64,000 nt of DNA from Acidimicrobiaceae bacterium (GCA_003151955.1 PLZB01000025.1:35442-99441); one strand, 5' to 3'; positions 51,174 to 60,538 are shown, counted from the stretch's first letter. Numbers and translations are program-made. Notes: generated by a model not told the origin, from the letters alone.

Positions 51174-53369
51174 TCAGCTCGACGGGGCCACCGTCAGGTC
51201 GTAGAGCGTGACCCCGCCGACGGTCTGAGCCGTGAAGTGGGCCTCGACCCAGCTGGTGATCTGGGAGGAGGTGCTGGTGGTGGTCCCACCCCCCGGACCC
51301 CCGAACCCACCGCCTCCGGGACCGCCGCCGCCGGCGATGAAGTAGTGGATCCTCCCCTCGGCCACGTACCGCTCGAACTGGGCCAGGGTCGGGGTGGGAT
51401 CGGTCCCGTTGAATCCTCCGATGGACATGACCGGGTCGTCGGTGCCGAGCTGGTAGCCGGCTGCACTGTTCGAGCCCACCGTGGCCGCCACCCAGCTGTA
51501 CCGGCTGGCGCCGGCCTGGAGAGCCTTGACCAGGGCGGCGCTGGGCTTGCTGGCGTTGAGGAGACCTCCGGCCCCTCCCCCACCACCACCCGGACCACCG
51601 GGAAACCCGCCCCGGATCCCTGTGCCGCCCGGGGCGCCACCCGTGGTGCCGCCAGGAAATCCGCCGGTGGGGAACCCTCCGGGTCCGCCGGCCCCGGGGA
51701 AGCCTCCGCCTGGTCCTCCGCCGGGGAAGCCCGCCCGCGGGAAGCCACCGGCCGGGAATCGTCCCGTCCCGGCTCCCGTCCCGGGGCCGCCCGGAAGGGC
51801 TCCGCCGGGCCGACCGGGAAACCCGCCCCCGCCGGGACCGCCCCCTGCCGTGGCCGGACCGGCCGACGGGATGGCCCCGTTGTGGGGGGTGGCGGCTGTG
51901 TCGAGGGCATAGGCGGTCGGACCGGCCAGGCCGACCCCGGCGGCCACGATGGCGGCGGCGGCGACCAGGGTCCGGGCCCGGCCCGGCGGGACGATCAGGG
52001 CTGCAGCCGCGGCCAGACCGGCCCCGAGGACCAGGAAGCGGAGATCCGGGATCCAGGTCGGGGTCCGTCCCAGGAGCACGAAGGCCCAGACGGCTGACCC
52101 GGCCGTCGCCGCGGCCAGGAACAGCCGGGCCACGATCTCGGACCGCCGGCGCCACAACTCGACGACACCCATCCCCACCAGGGCCCCGATGGCGGGAGCC
52201 AGGGCCACCGTGTAATAGGGGTGGATGATGCCCTGGCCGAAGCTGATGACGGCCCCCGTGACGAGGAGCCAGCTCCCCCACAGGAGATAGGCGGCCCGGG
52301 AGCGGTCGGTCCGGGGCGAGCGACCCCGCAACCACAACCCGCCCACCATGAGGATCAGGGCGGCCGGGATGAGCCAGGAGACCTGCCCCCCCATCGAGCT
52401 CTGGAAGAGCCGGTTCCAGCCCGTGGGACCCCACATGGAGCCGGCCGTTCCCCCTCCCCCCACGGATCCCGTCTCGTTCCCGGTGAGCCGGCCGAAGCCG
52501 TTGTAGCCGAAGATGAGGTTGAGGATGCTGTTGTTTTGGGAGCCCCCGACGTAGGGGCGGCTGGAGGCCGGCCAGAGAGCCACGATGGCAACCCACCAGC
52601 CGGCCGAGACGAGCAGGGCGACAGCGGACAGGGCCAGCTGCCGGATCCGCCGCCACAGGGCCGGAGGGCCGGCCACGAGGTAGAGGAACCCGAATCCGGG
52701 GACGACCACGAAGGCCTGGAGCATCTTGGCCAGGAAGCCCGTCCCCACGCAGCCGAAGGCCAGGAGGAGCCAGCCGGTGGAGCCGGACTCGAGGGCCCGG
52801 GTCAGCCCGTAGGCGGCGGCCACGAGGAGGAGGACGAGGAGGGAGTCGGGGTTGTCGAACCGGAACATCAGGACCGCCACCGGGGTGAGGGCCAGGACGG
52901 CGCCGGCCAGGAGGCCGGCCGCGGGACCGAACCAGCGCTTGACCGTGGCGAAGAGCAGGGCGACCGCCCCCACCCCCTCCAGGGCCTGGGGGACCAGGAT
53001 GCTCCAGGAGTTGACCCCGAAGATCCGGGCCGAGATCTCCATCACCCACAGCGAGGCCGGGGTCTTGTCGACGGTGATGAAGTTCGAGGAGTCGAAGGAC
53101 CCGAAGAAGAAGGCCTTCCAGGACCTGGTCCCCGCCTCGACGGCGGCGGCGTAGAAGGAGTTACCCCAGCCTGAAGCTCCCAGGCCCCAGAGGTAGAGGA
53201 CCGCCGTGCCGAGCACAAGGCCGAGGAACGCCGGCCGGACCCAGACGGGATCCCCCGCGGATCCCCGGACCAGACGGCGGACCAGACCCGGTCGGGCCGG
53301 CGGGACCGGCTCGGACACCGGGTCGTTCCAGGCCGGCGGGCTGGTCGCCTCCGTGGTCAGGGTGGTCAT
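51174..53369 (-). CDS. GT39/ArnT-like membrane glycosyltransferase with Gly-rich insert
   Basis: A 731-residue protein. Residues about 45-480 carry some eleven helices of a PMT/ArnT-like polyprenol-dependent transferase, with the catalytic acidic motifs near VDKTPASLWVM and MFRFDNPDSLLVLLLV. Residues about 495-620 form a low-complexity loop built of GGFPG, GGAPGG and GGGPGGGG repeats. The end (about 625-731) is a folded outer domain: ALQAGASRYSWVAATVGSNS and PVMSIGGFNGTDPTP. Such YkcB-type proteins often lie beside OmpR-type two-component genes, as here. GAGGAGG precedes the ATG. Confidence 0.9.
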   Translation of the reverse strand: MTTLTTEATSPPAWNDPVSEPVPPARPGLVRRLVRGSAGDPVWVRPAFLGLVLGTAVLYLWGLGASGWGNSFYAAAVEAGTRSWKAFFFGSFDSSNFITVDKTPASLWVMEISARIFGVNSWSILVPQALEGVGAVALLFATVKRWFGPAAGLLAGAVLALTPVAVLMFRFDNPDSLLVLLLVAAAYGLTRALESGSTGWLLLAFGCVGTGFLAKMLQAFVVVPGFGFLYLVAGPPALWRRIRQLALSAVALLVSAGWWVAIVALWPASSRPYVGGSQNNSILNLIFGYNGFGRLTGNETGSVGGGGTAGSMWGPTGWNRLFQSSMGGQVSWLIPAALILMVGGLWLRGRSPRTDRSRAAYLLWGSWLLVTGAVISFGQGIIHPYYTVALAPAIGALVGMGVVELWRRRSEIVARLFLAAATAGSAVWAFVLLGRTPTWIPDLRFLVLGAGLAAAAALIVPPGRARTLVAAAAIVAAGVGLAGPTAYALDTAATPHNGAIPSAGPATAGGGPGGGGFPGRPGGALPGGPGTGAGTGRFPAGGFPRAGFPGGGPGGGFPGAGGPGGFPTGGFPGGTTGGAPGGTGIRGGFPGGPGGGGGGAGGLLNASKPSAALVKALQAGASRYSWVAATVGSNSAAGYQLGTDDPVMSIGGFNGTDPTPTLAQFERYVAEGRIHYFIAGGGGPGGGGFGGPGGGTTTSTSSQITSWVEAHFTAQTVGGVTLYDLTVAPSS

Positions 53370-53506
53370 CGTGCCTCCTCGCTCGGGCCTGGCGCCGGGG
53401 TGCTCACGGCCCCCACCCTGGACCCCGCCCCTGGCCCTCCCGTGGGGGGCCGCTGTGGAGGAGCTGTGAATCGGCCCCCGACGCACGCCCGGGAGACCGC
53501 CTCGCC

Positions 53507-55030
53507 TCAGCTCGAGGCCTCCGGCGAACCGACAGCCGTGACGGGGAGCCGGACGGTGAACACCGCTCCCCCACCCGATACCGACGCCGCCACCACGCTG
53601 CCGTGATGGGCCCCCACGATCGAGGCCACGATGGACAGCCCGAGTCCCGCTCCACCGTGACTGCGGGACCGGGACGGGTCAGCCCGGTAGAACCGCTCGA
53701 AGACGCGGGCGGCCTGGTCCGGGCTCAGGCCGGGGCCCTCGTCGGCCACCTCGATGACGGCGCTCCCGTCGACCTCCGAGACGGTCACGGTGGTCGCTGT
53801 CCCCGGCGGGGTGTGGGCCCGGACGTTGGCCAGGAGGTTGTCGAGGACCTGGCGGAGCCTGGCACCGTCGCCCGGTACCTCGACCGGGAGCTGGGCCTGG
53901 AGCCGCACGGGCCAGTCCGGCCCGACCGTGGAGGCCGTGGCCACGGCGTCGGCGGCCAGCGCCACCAGCTCGACCTGCTCCCGTCCCAGGGGACGGCCCT
54001 CGTCGAGCCGGGCCAGCAGCAGGAGGTCCTGGACGAGCTCTCCCATCCGGCCTGTCTCCTGCCGGATGCCCCGCATCACCCGCTCCAGATCGTCGGCCCG
54101 CTCCGAGGCCCCCCGGTCGAAAAGCTCGGCGTAGGCGGAAACGGCGGCCAGTGGCGTCCGCAGCTCGTGGGAGGCGTCGGCCACGAACCGGCGCATCCGC
54201 TCCTCCGAGGCCCGGAGGTCGGCCTCGGTGGCGTCGCGCTGGGCGAAGGCCTCCTGGATCCGGGTGAGCATGATGTTCACGGTCCGGGCCAACCGACCCA
54301 CCTCGGTCCGGGTGTTCTCGCCCGGGACCCGCTCGTCGAGGAGCCCGTCGGCGATCGATTCGGCCGTCCGCTCGACGTCGGTGAGGGGACGGAGGCCGGC
54401 CCGGACGGTGAACCAGCCCAGGAGCAGAGCCAGGAGGAGGGCGGCGGCGGAGACGGCCCCCTCGACCAGGAGGAGCTGGTCCAACGTGGCGGTCGTCTCG
54501 TTCAACGGCTGGGCCACGATGAGGACGTCACCCTGGTCAGGGCCACCCTGGAGGATGGAGGCCCTGACCCGGAAACCGGGGCCCCCGGCGGGGACGGAGC
54601 CGGCATCGAAGTAGCTGACCTGCTCGTTGTTGGCGGCCGTGCTGAAACCGGTGACATGGGCCGGCAGAGCCGGCGAGTAGGCCTTGCCACCGACGCTGAC
54701 GCTCGGGTAGTAGCTCTGGACGACCTGGCCGCTCGGACTTCGGACCTCGGCCACGGTCACGAGGAAGCTGGGCGGGGCCTGGGTCCCTCCCCCACCCCCT
54801 CCGTCGTTGCCCCCGCCCGGGCCGGTTCCACCGGGCGGGAAGCCCGGGAAGCTCCCCCCACCGGGCCGCAGGGAGGCGTTCTCGAAGATGGAGTGGTTCT
54901 GCTCCAGGGTCTGGTCGACCCGGGTGAAGAGGAACGACCGCAGGGCAACGTAGGTGACGACGTCGGCCACGAGGAGGGCGGTGAGGGCCACGGCCCCTAC
55001 CGCCACGAGGAGCCGTGTCCGGAGCGACAC
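53507..55030 (-). CDS. Membrane sensor histidine kinase (HAMP-HisKA)
   Basis: A 507-residue two-helix sensor. Helix 1 at about 8-30, outer domain to about 185 with a Gly/Pro-rich loop (FPPGGTGPGGGNDGGGGGG), helix 2 at about 188-208, HAMP, then HisKA with DASHELRTPLAAVSAYAELF (phospho-His) and the ATPase domain EVADEGPGLSPDQAARVFER, GGAGLGLSIVASIV. GTG start directly after the response regulator stop, so they are a pair. Outer Gly-rich stretch resembles that of the neighbouring GT39, hinting at a shared wall/lipid cue (inference). Confidence 0.93.
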   Translation of the reverse strand: MSLRTRLLVAVGAVALTALLVADVVTYVALRSFLFTRVDQTLEQNHSIFENASLRPGGGSFPGFPPGGTGPGGGNDGGGGGGTQAPPSFLVTVAEVRSPSGQVVQSYYPSVSVGGKAYSPALPAHVTGFSTAANNEQVSYFDAGSVPAGGPGFRVRASILQGGPDQGDVLIVAQPLNETTATLDQLLLVEGAVSAAALLLALLLGWFTVRAGLRPLTDVERTAESIADGLLDERVPGENTRTEVGRLARTVNIMLTRIQEAFAQRDATEADLRASEERMRRFVADASHELRTPLAAVSAYAELFDRGASERADDLERVMRGIRQETGRMGELVQDLLLLARLDEGRPLGREQVELVALAADAVATASTVGPDWPVRLQAQLPVEVPGDGARLRQVLDNLLANVRAHTPPGTATTVTVSEVDGSAVIEVADEGPGLSPDQAARVFERFYRADPSRSRSHGGAGLGLSIVASIVGAHHGSVVAASVSGGGAVFTVRLPVTAVGSPEASS

Positions 55031-55729
55031 CTAGGAACCCGCCGGCTCACGGAGCGTGTAGCCCACAAGCCGGATGGTCTGGATGAGGGGAGGCCCGTGG
55101 CGCTCGAGCTTCTTGCGGAGGTAGCTCACATAGGTCTCCACCACGTTGGCGTCCCCCCCGAAGTCGTAGTGCCAGACATGGTCGAGGATCTGGCTCTTGG
55201 AGAGGACCTGGCGGGGGTTCAGGAGGAAGAACCGGAGGAGGTTGAATTCGGTGGCGGTGAGCTGGATCTCCTGGCCCGCCCGGGTGACCACGTGGGCCCC
55301 CTCGTCCATCTCCACATCCGAGAACCGGAGGGTCTGCTCGGCCGCCCCGTCGGATCCCACCCGCCGGAGGATGGCCCGGGTCCGGGCCACGATCTCGGCC
55401 AGGGCAAACGGCTTGGACACGTAGTCGTCCCCCCCGACCGTCAGCCCGGTGACCTTGTCCTCGAGGGCGTCCCGGGCCGTGAGGAAGAGGATGGGGGTCC
55501 GGATGCCGTCGGACCGGAGCCGGCGCGTCACCTCGAAGCCGTCGAGGTCGGGGAGCATCACGTCGAGGATCATGAGGTCGGGGGGCCGTTCCTGGGCCGC
55601 CATGAGGCCGGCCCGGCCGGTCGTGGCCTCCTCGACCTCGAACCCCTCGTAGCGCAGCGAGGTGGCGACGGCATCCACGATGGAAGGCTCGTCGTCGACG
55701 ACGAGGATCCGGAGGTCTCGTTGGGGCAT
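55031..55729 (-). CDS. OmpR-family response regulator
   Basis: A 232-residue regulator. Receiver with LVVDDEPSIVDAVATSLRYE and phosphoacceptor Asp 56 in LMILDVMLPDLDG; winged-helix C-terminus with LTATEFNLLRFFLLNPRQVL and VVETYVSYLRKKLE. Partner of the kinase downstream. The gene at 55934 on the other strand starts 205 bases away, with the promoters between them. Confidence 0.95.
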   Translation of the reverse strand: MPQRDLRILVVDDEPSIVDAVATSLRYEGFEVEEATTGRAGLMAAQERPPDLMILDVMLPDLDGFEVTRRLRSDGIRTPILFLTARDALEDKVTGLTVGGDDYVSKPFALAEIVARTRAILRRVGSDGAAEQTLRFSDVEMDEGAHVVTRAGQEIQLTATEFNLLRFFLLNPRQVLSKSQILDHVWHYDFGGDANVVETYVSYLRKKLERHGPPLIQTIRLVGYTLREPAGS

Positions 55730-55933
55730 GGCCCCACCCTGCCACCCCGGAGTGGACCGTTGCTGAGCGCCGGCTGTGACTCCCCTGTGAAGCCTCGGGG
55801 CCGGGTCGGTCGACCCAGATCCCCGAGATCCACAGGTCCGGCACAGCGCGGTCTGCGGGGCCCGTCAATTTCGCCCGGCACAGTGCCCTCAGCGTCATCG
55901 CCCTCCGGTGACCCCGATGAACAGGAGAGAGAC

Positions 55934-56440
55934 ATGGAACACGAAGAGACCCCCCGACCCCGACCCCGGCACCGTTCCCGCCGCGCCGTGGCCACCGTGA
56001 TGCTGCTCGGGGCCGGTGCGGCCGGCGGCGGCATCCTGGCCGGTGCCATGACCGCCAATGCGGCGTCGACCACGACGACGGCCCCGTCGACCGGATCCAC
56101 CGGATCGACCGGATCGGCGGCAGCCACGCCACCCCAGGGTGCCCCGGCGCCGTCCCAGAGCGGGACGGTCACCGCCGTCGGGACGTCGACGGTCACCATC
56201 GGCACCACCACCTACACGGTGACGAGCACGAGTGACATCGACAAGAACGGCGAGGCCACCCTGGGCGACCTGAAGGTCGGCGACGCCGTCACCTTCAGCA
56301 CCACCACCACCAACGGGGTCACCTCCATCGACAGGCTCCACGCCGGGAGCGAAGCCCTGGACCGCCCCGCAGGCGGGCCCGGCCCTGGTGGGCCGGCGGC
56401 CGGGAGCAACTCGCCGTCCTCAGCGGCGCCGACCGCCTGA
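55934..56440 (+). CDS. Secreted DUF5666-like protein
   Basis: A 168-residue exported protein. The Arg-rich start RPRHRSRRAVATVMLLGAG and a helix to about residue 45 (ending TANAAS) form a signal or anchor; then a Ser/Thr/Gly linker and a beta-barrel segment SGTVTAVGTSTVTIGTTTYT, GEATLGDLKVGDAVTFSTTT, as in DUF5666 or OB-fold secreted domains; the tail is Gly/Pro/Ala-rich. ACAGGAGAGA precedes the ATG. Probably regulated by the divergent two-component pair. Confidence 0.78.
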   Translation: MEHEETPRPRPRHRSRRAVATVMLLGAGAAGGGILAGAMTANAASTTTTAPSTGSTGSTGSAAATPPQGAPAPSQSGTVTAVGTSTVTIGTTTYTVTSTSDIDKNGEATLGDLKVGDAVTFSTTTTNGVTSIDRLHAGSEALDRPAGGPGPGGPAAGSNSPSSAAPTA

Positions 56441-56612
56441 GGCGATCGAAGGTGGTGGCCTGCAACGGCCAGGTGACGGTCCCGGCTCCGGCCGGGGCCG
56501 TCACCGCGTCCGGACCCGGCTCCCGGCGGTGGCCGACCGCGTCGCCGACTCTCTACGCTGGCCCACAGGAACCGTGAAGGGGACACAAAGCCAGGTGCCG
56601 GAGGATGGTGAG

Positions 56613-57806
56613 ATGTTCCCGGCCTACCTCACCGAGCCATGGCAGCCCACCGACCCCGGGGACGCCCTGGTCGAGATCGTCGTCCCCGTCCACAACGAGG
56701 AGGCAGGGCTCGATGCCGGCATCCGCCGCCTCCGGACCTACCTCGACGAGTCCTTCCCCTTCACCGCACTGGTCACCATCTGCGACAACGGGAGCATCGA
56801 CGCCACCGCCGAGATCGGGGCGGCCCTGGCCGCCACCGTGGACGGGGTCCGGCTCGTCCGGCTCACGGCCAAGGGCCGGGGATTGGCCCTGCGGTCGGTC
56901 TGGTCGGCAAGCGAGGCGGCCGTCGTCGCCTACATGGACGTCGACCTCTCGACCTCGTTGGAGGCCCTCCTCCCGCTGGTGGCCCCGCTGCTCTCGGGCC
57001 ACAGCGACCTCGCCATCGGGAGCCGGCTGGCACCGGGGGCCCGGGTTGTCCGGGGCCCCAAGCGGGAGCTGATCTCCCGGGCCTACAACCTGATCCTCCG
57101 GGCATCGCTCCGGAACCGGTTCACCGACGCCCAGTGCGGCTTCAAGGCCCTCCGGACCGAGGTGGCCAAGGAACTCCTCCCCGACGTGTCGGACAACGCC
57201 TGGTTCTTCGACACCGAGCTGCTGGTCCTGGCCGAACGGCGGGGACTGCGGATCCACGAGGTCCCCGTCGACTGGGTCGACGACCCGGACTCCCGGGTCA
57301 ACATCGTCCGGACCGCCCTCGACGACCTCCGGGGAGTGACCCGCCTGCTCCGGTCCCGGTCACCGCTGGGATCGGCCGGGGACGGCCGGGCCGAGGACGA
57401 AGGGGCGGCCGACCTCGCCGCCGCCCTGGTGAGCTTCGCCCGGATCGGGGTGGCCTCGACCATGGCCTCCCTGGTCCTCTTCGTCCTCCTCCGGCATCCC
57501 CTGGGCGTCTACGGCGCCAACACCCTGGCTCTCGGCGTCTGCACGGTAGCGAACACGGCCGCCCACGCCCGGTTGACCTTCGCCGACCGGCGGCCGTTCC
57601 GTCGGCGCGACCGATGGATGGGAGGCTTGGCCGTCTTCGCCACCAGCCTGGCCCTCTCGACCGGGGCACTGGCCGCGGTGAACGCTCTCGGGGTCGGATC
57701 GACCCGGGACCAGGTTGCGGCCCTGGTAGCCGCCAGCGCGGCGGCGGCCCTCATCCGGTTCCTGGTGCTGCGGGCCTGGGCCTTCCGGAGCCGTCCGACT
57801 CGGTGA
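56613..57806 (+). CDS. GT2 glycosyltransferase fused to GtrA-like membrane domain
   Basis: A 397-residue fusion. GT2 domain at about 15-245: IVVPVHNEEAGLDAGIRRL, AYMDVDLSTSLEAL (DxD), GSRLAPGARVVRGPKRELIS and NAWFFDTELLVLAERRG, like dolichyl-phosphate-sugar synthases. From about 265 four helices of a GtrA-like flippase domain: FARIGVASTMASLVLFVLLR to ALIRFLVLRAWAFRS. It should make a polyprenyl-phosphate sugar and help move it across the membrane, supplying GT39-type enzymes. ATG 56613 is chosen for the GGAGG eight bases upstream; a GTG at 56595 is an alternative. Confidence 0.9.
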   Translation: MFPAYLTEPWQPTDPGDALVEIVVPVHNEEAGLDAGIRRLRTYLDESFPFTALVTICDNGSIDATAEIGAALAATVDGVRLVRLTAKGRGLALRSVWSASEAAVVAYMDVDLSTSLEALLPLVAPLLSGHSDLAIGSRLAPGARVVRGPKRELISRAYNLILRASLRNRFTDAQCGFKALRTEVAKELLPDVSDNAWFFDTELLVLAERRGLRIHEVPVDWVDDPDSRVNIVRTALDDLRGVTRLLRSRSPLGSAGDGRAEDEGAADLAAALVSFARIGVASTMASLVLFVLLRHPLGVYGANTLALGVCTVANTAAHARLTFADRRPFRRRDRWMGGLAVFATSLALSTGALAAVNALGVGSTRDQVAALVAASAAAALIRFLVLRAWAFRSRPTR

Positions 57807-57840
57807 GCCGCATCCCGCTACCGTCGGACCGGGAGGAACG

Positions 57841-58362
57841 ATGCCGTCGCTCGAAGATCTGGTGGAGGAGATGGCCGGTCTCCGGGCCCGGCTGGAAGCC
57901 GCTGAAGGGGTCCTCGCCATCCATGCCCTGAAGGCCCGCTACGGCGAGCTCGTCGACCGGCGGTTCGAGAAGGGTCGCCCCCTCGAGGGATCCAGGCTCG
58001 ACGACTTGGCCAAGGCCATCGCCGACCTCTTCACGCCCGACGGGATCTGGGACGGGGGCCCTGCGCTCGGGGTGGCCGTCGGCCGGGCCGCCATCGCCGA
58101 TCGGATGCGCCGGACGACTCTGGCCTTCTCCCGGCATCTCTTCCTCCAGCCGAGGATCACCGTCACCGGGGACACGGCCGAGGCCCGCTGGGAGCTCCTC
58201 TCCCCCTGCACGACAGCCGGAGGGAAGGCCTGTTGGATGTCCGGGTTCGAAGATGACGAGTACGTCCGCGATCCCCAGGGGTATTGGCTCCACCACCGGA
58301 TGCGCTTGACGACGGTCTTCATGGCACCGGCCGGGGAGGGCTGGGGCCCGATCCACTGGTGA
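57841..58362 (+). CDS. SnoaL-like / NTF2-fold protein
   Basis: A 173-residue protein with an N-terminal helix and coiled coil (EDLVEEMAGLRARLEAAEGV) and an NTF2-like cone: IHALKARYGELVDRRFEKG, LFTPDGIWDGGPALGVAVG, HLFLQPRITVTGDTAEARWE. Such SnoaL_4 proteins are isomerases, dehydratases or binding proteins; the substrate cannot be told. ATG at 57841 follows GGGAGGAACG. Confidence 0.87.
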   Translation: MPSLEDLVEEMAGLRARLEAAEGVLAIHALKARYGELVDRRFEKGRPLEGSRLDDLAKAIADLFTPDGIWDGGPALGVAVGRAAIADRMRRTTLAFSRHLFLQPRITVTGDTAEARWELLSPCTTAGGKACWMSGFEDDEYVRDPQGYWLHHRMRLTTVFMAPAGEGWGPIHW

Positions 58363-58773
58363 GGAGCCGCTCCGATCACGTCGAGCGGACCACGACGCAC
58401 CTGCCGATGGCATCGGGGTCGGGGGGGGGAAGGCAGCCAGACAGTTGCCGATCACCGCCACGCCGATGGTGCAGGGCGGCAGGGCGGCAGGGCGGCCCCG
58501 GCAGCGGACCAGACCCAGGCCCCGTCCACGAACCGGGGGGCAGTGCCCAGGGCGGCGGTCAGGAAGCCGACGTCATAGTTGGGTCCCCACAGCCGCAGGT
58601 CAGGGCCGAGGCCGGCCCGCCGCTCCAGACGTGCCACCACATGGCCACCGAGAGGGCCAGGTAGGCCGCCAGAGCGGCCAACCAGGGAAGGGACCGGGCT
58701 CGGAGAGCACCTGACGTCACATCGGGCCCCAGACCGGGTAGGTTCGCTCCGGCCCTGACGATGGGAAGTCACG
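58363..58773. other. Intergenic region holding a gene remnant
   Basis: 411 bases between the SnoaL-like and serine-hydrolase genes. The only gene-like content is a short minus-strand remnant of a membrane protein at 58559-58720. A GC-rich tract with three GGCAG/GGCGG repeats lies near 58473-58495. No clear promoter element was seen for the hydrolase. Confidence 0.55.
58559..58720 (-). pseudogene. 5' remnant of a membrane protein gene (TCGCGD type)
   Basis: From a GTG at 58720, 53 residues: TSGALRARSLPWLAALAAYL, ALSVAMWWHVWSGGPASALT, CGCGDPT and a stop. The helix followed by WWHVWSGGPASALTCGCGD is the usual N-terminus of large actinobacterial membrane glycosyltransferase-like proteins. It ends in a stop after CGCGDP, and the rest of the gene is missing. 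On the same strand, 10 kb away, the C-terminal end of such a protein survives at 47309-48121. Confidence 0.5.
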
Positions 58774-60111
58774 ATGCGACGGTCGGTCTTGTCCGGGGCC
58801 CCGATGCTGGCGCTGATGGGAGTCCTGCTCCTCGCCTCCTGTGTGTCGACGGCCCCGCCCCGGTCCTCCTCCTCGGCCCCGACGAACCCCACCCCCGTCG
58901 ACGGCCCCGGCGTTGCCGGGGCAGCCTTTGCGGCGCTCCCAGTGGGACCGGCCCAGCGGCTCCTGAACCACCTGGTCCTGTCCTCCCGGGCGCCGGGGGC
59001 CATCCTGGCCGTGAGCGTGGCCGGCGGATCCCCCACCGTCCTCACCTCTGGGGTCGCTGACCCGACGATGCAACGCCCGATGGCTGCCGGCGACAGCTTC
59101 TGGCTGTTCAGCGTGACCAAGACGTTCGTCGCGGCCGCCCTCCTGAAGCTCGTCGACGAGCACCGGCTGAATCTTGACGACCCGATCAACACGTTCGGGG
59201 TGAACTGGCCCAACGGCCAGGTCATCACCGTCCGGGAGCTTCTGACGCACACGAGCGGCATCCCCCCGCTCGGGGGGGACGCGGGGTGGACGAACCGATA
59301 CTCGGCCTGGTTCGACAACCTCCTGGCCGCCGACCCAAGCCGGAGTTTCACCCCTGACCAGATCCTGGCCCTGGTCCGGAACAGGCCCCCCCTCTCCACC
59401 CCGGGGACCCGGACGACGTACAGCAACACCAACACCATCCTGGCCGGCCAGGTCCTGACCGGAGTCACCGGGCTGACGCTGACCCAGGCGTTGCATCAAC
59501 TCCTCCTCGGTCCCCTGGATCTCAACCACACCTTCTTCGGAGCCGGGGAGGTGCTCCCGGTCCAACCCGACCCGGGGGTCTACGCCGACGTGGCCGGCGG
59601 GTCCCTTCTCGCCACCTCCGGAGATGACCCCACCTCGGTCGTGACGGCCCTGGGCGCCTCGGGGGCCATGGTGTCCACGGCCGGAGACCTGGTGGCCTGG
59701 GGAAACGCCCTCCTCCGTCGGCCTGGCCTCCTCAGCCCGGCCGGAACCGCCCTGGCCGGTCGGGTCGGGCCTGGGGGGACCGGGGTGGGGACGATCGGCC
59801 TGACCCCAACCGGGCCCTGCGTCTTCGACCTGTCGGGTTGTCCGGCCGGGAGCGTCTTCACCGCCGTCGGAGGATTCGGGGACGGCCTGGGGGCCGCCGT
59901 GGCGCTGGTCTACGACCCGGCTTCCGACAGCACCCTTGCCGTCTTCGTCAACGAATACGAGGACGCCGACCTCTACCCCACCGTCCTCAGTATCGAGGCC
60001 CTCCTCGACAGCAGCAGGACGACGAAGCCGGGATCCACTCAAACGTCGACCACCAGGGCCGAGGGCGAACCCTCGACCACGACGCCACGCAATGGTGCGG
60101 CGGCCTCATAG
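58774..60111 (+). CDS. Lipoprotein serine hydrolase (class C beta-lactamase family)
   Basis: A 445-residue exported enzyme. MLALMGVLLLASC is a lipoprotein signal with lipobox LASC. The catalytic SxxK is FSVTKTF (about residue 114), the YxN is TYSNTN (about 211), and TAVGGFGDGLGA is at the position of the third motif. Family includes beta-lactamases, D-aminopeptidases and esterases; actual substrate unknown. A Thr/Ser/Arg-rich tail follows the domain. Its 3' end overlaps the convergent small zinc protein gene by 73 bases. Confidence 0.9.
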   Translation: MRRSVLSGAPMLALMGVLLLASCVSTAPPRSSSSAPTNPTPVDGPGVAGAAFAALPVGPAQRLLNHLVLSSRAPGAILAVSVAGGSPTVLTSGVADPTMQRPMAAGDSFWLFSVTKTFVAAALLKLVDEHRLNLDDPINTFGVNWPNGQVITVRELLTHTSGIPPLGGDAGWTNRYSAWFDNLLAADPSRSFTPDQILALVRNRPPLSTPGTRTTYSNTNTILAGQVLTGVTGLTLTQALHQLLLGPLDLNHTFFGAGEVLPVQPDPGVYADVAGGSLLATSGDDPTSVVTALGASGAMVSTAGDLVAWGNALLRRPGLLSPAGTALAGRVGPGGTGVGTIGLTPTGPCVFDLSGCPAGSVFTAVGGFGDGLGAAVALVYDPASDSTLAVFVNEYEDADLYPTVLSIEALLDSSRTTKPGSTQTSTTRAEGEPSTTTPRNGAAAS

Positions 60112-60449
60112 AGGTGGAGAAATGCCTCCCTGTAGGCGACGGCCGGCGGGGACCCGGCCAGATCCCCGGCCACGTCCTCGAGTGCAGCCTCGAGGACGTA
60201 GAGCCGGTCGTGGAGCTGGTCGAGTTCGGCTTTGGCCACGACCACCTCGCCCACACCGAGGTGGAGGGACGAGGCCAGACGCCGTGCCTCGTAGGCACGT
60301 TGGCGGCAGGCGGGCTGGCAGAACCGCCGGGGCCGGCCGGTGGCGGCCCGTGGCGGAAGAGGTCGCCGGCACCACTGACAGGCCTCGACCGCCCCTTTCG
60401 TCACAGTGCAAAAGTAGTTGGGCCGGCACTGACCAGTACGCTCCCCCAT
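60039..60449 (-). CDS. Small zinc-binding protein
   Basis: A 136-residue protein. CQWCRRPLPPRAATGRPRRF, then CQPACRQRAYEARR form a four-Cys zinc knuckle found in many actinobacterial proteins of unknown function, followed by a long coiled coil (EVVVAKAELDQLHDRLYVLE). Start ATG 60449, or a GTG at 60404 nearer to the zinc motif. May bind nucleic acid (inference). Confidence 0.72.
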   Translation of the reverse strand: MGERTGQCRPNYFCTVTKGAVEACQWCRRPLPPRAATGRPRRFCQPACRQRAYEARRLASSLHLGVGEVVVAKAELDQLHDRLYVLEAALEDVAGDLAGSPPAVAYREAFLHLYEAAAPLRGVVVEGSPSALVVDV

Positions 60450-60526
60450 CGTCGACCCTCGGGCCCCAACACTCTTGCTGACGGCATGCCCTGTCCTTCC
60501 ATGTATCTTGAGCCCACAGGAGCTTC

Positions 60527-60538
60527 ACAGGTCCCTGT
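60527..60538. promoter_or_regulatory. Inverted repeat upstream of the ferric-reductase-like gene
   Basis: ACAGG-TC-CCTGT, 75 bp before the ATG at 60614; another ACAGG lies ten bases upstream. Operator candidate within the 164-bp gap between divergent genes. Confidence 0.35.

Noticed and set aside
51550-51850. DNA tandem repeat or CRISPR-like array
   Set aside because: The repetition is at protein level (Gly/Pro loop of the GT39); units differ in length and no spacers are present.
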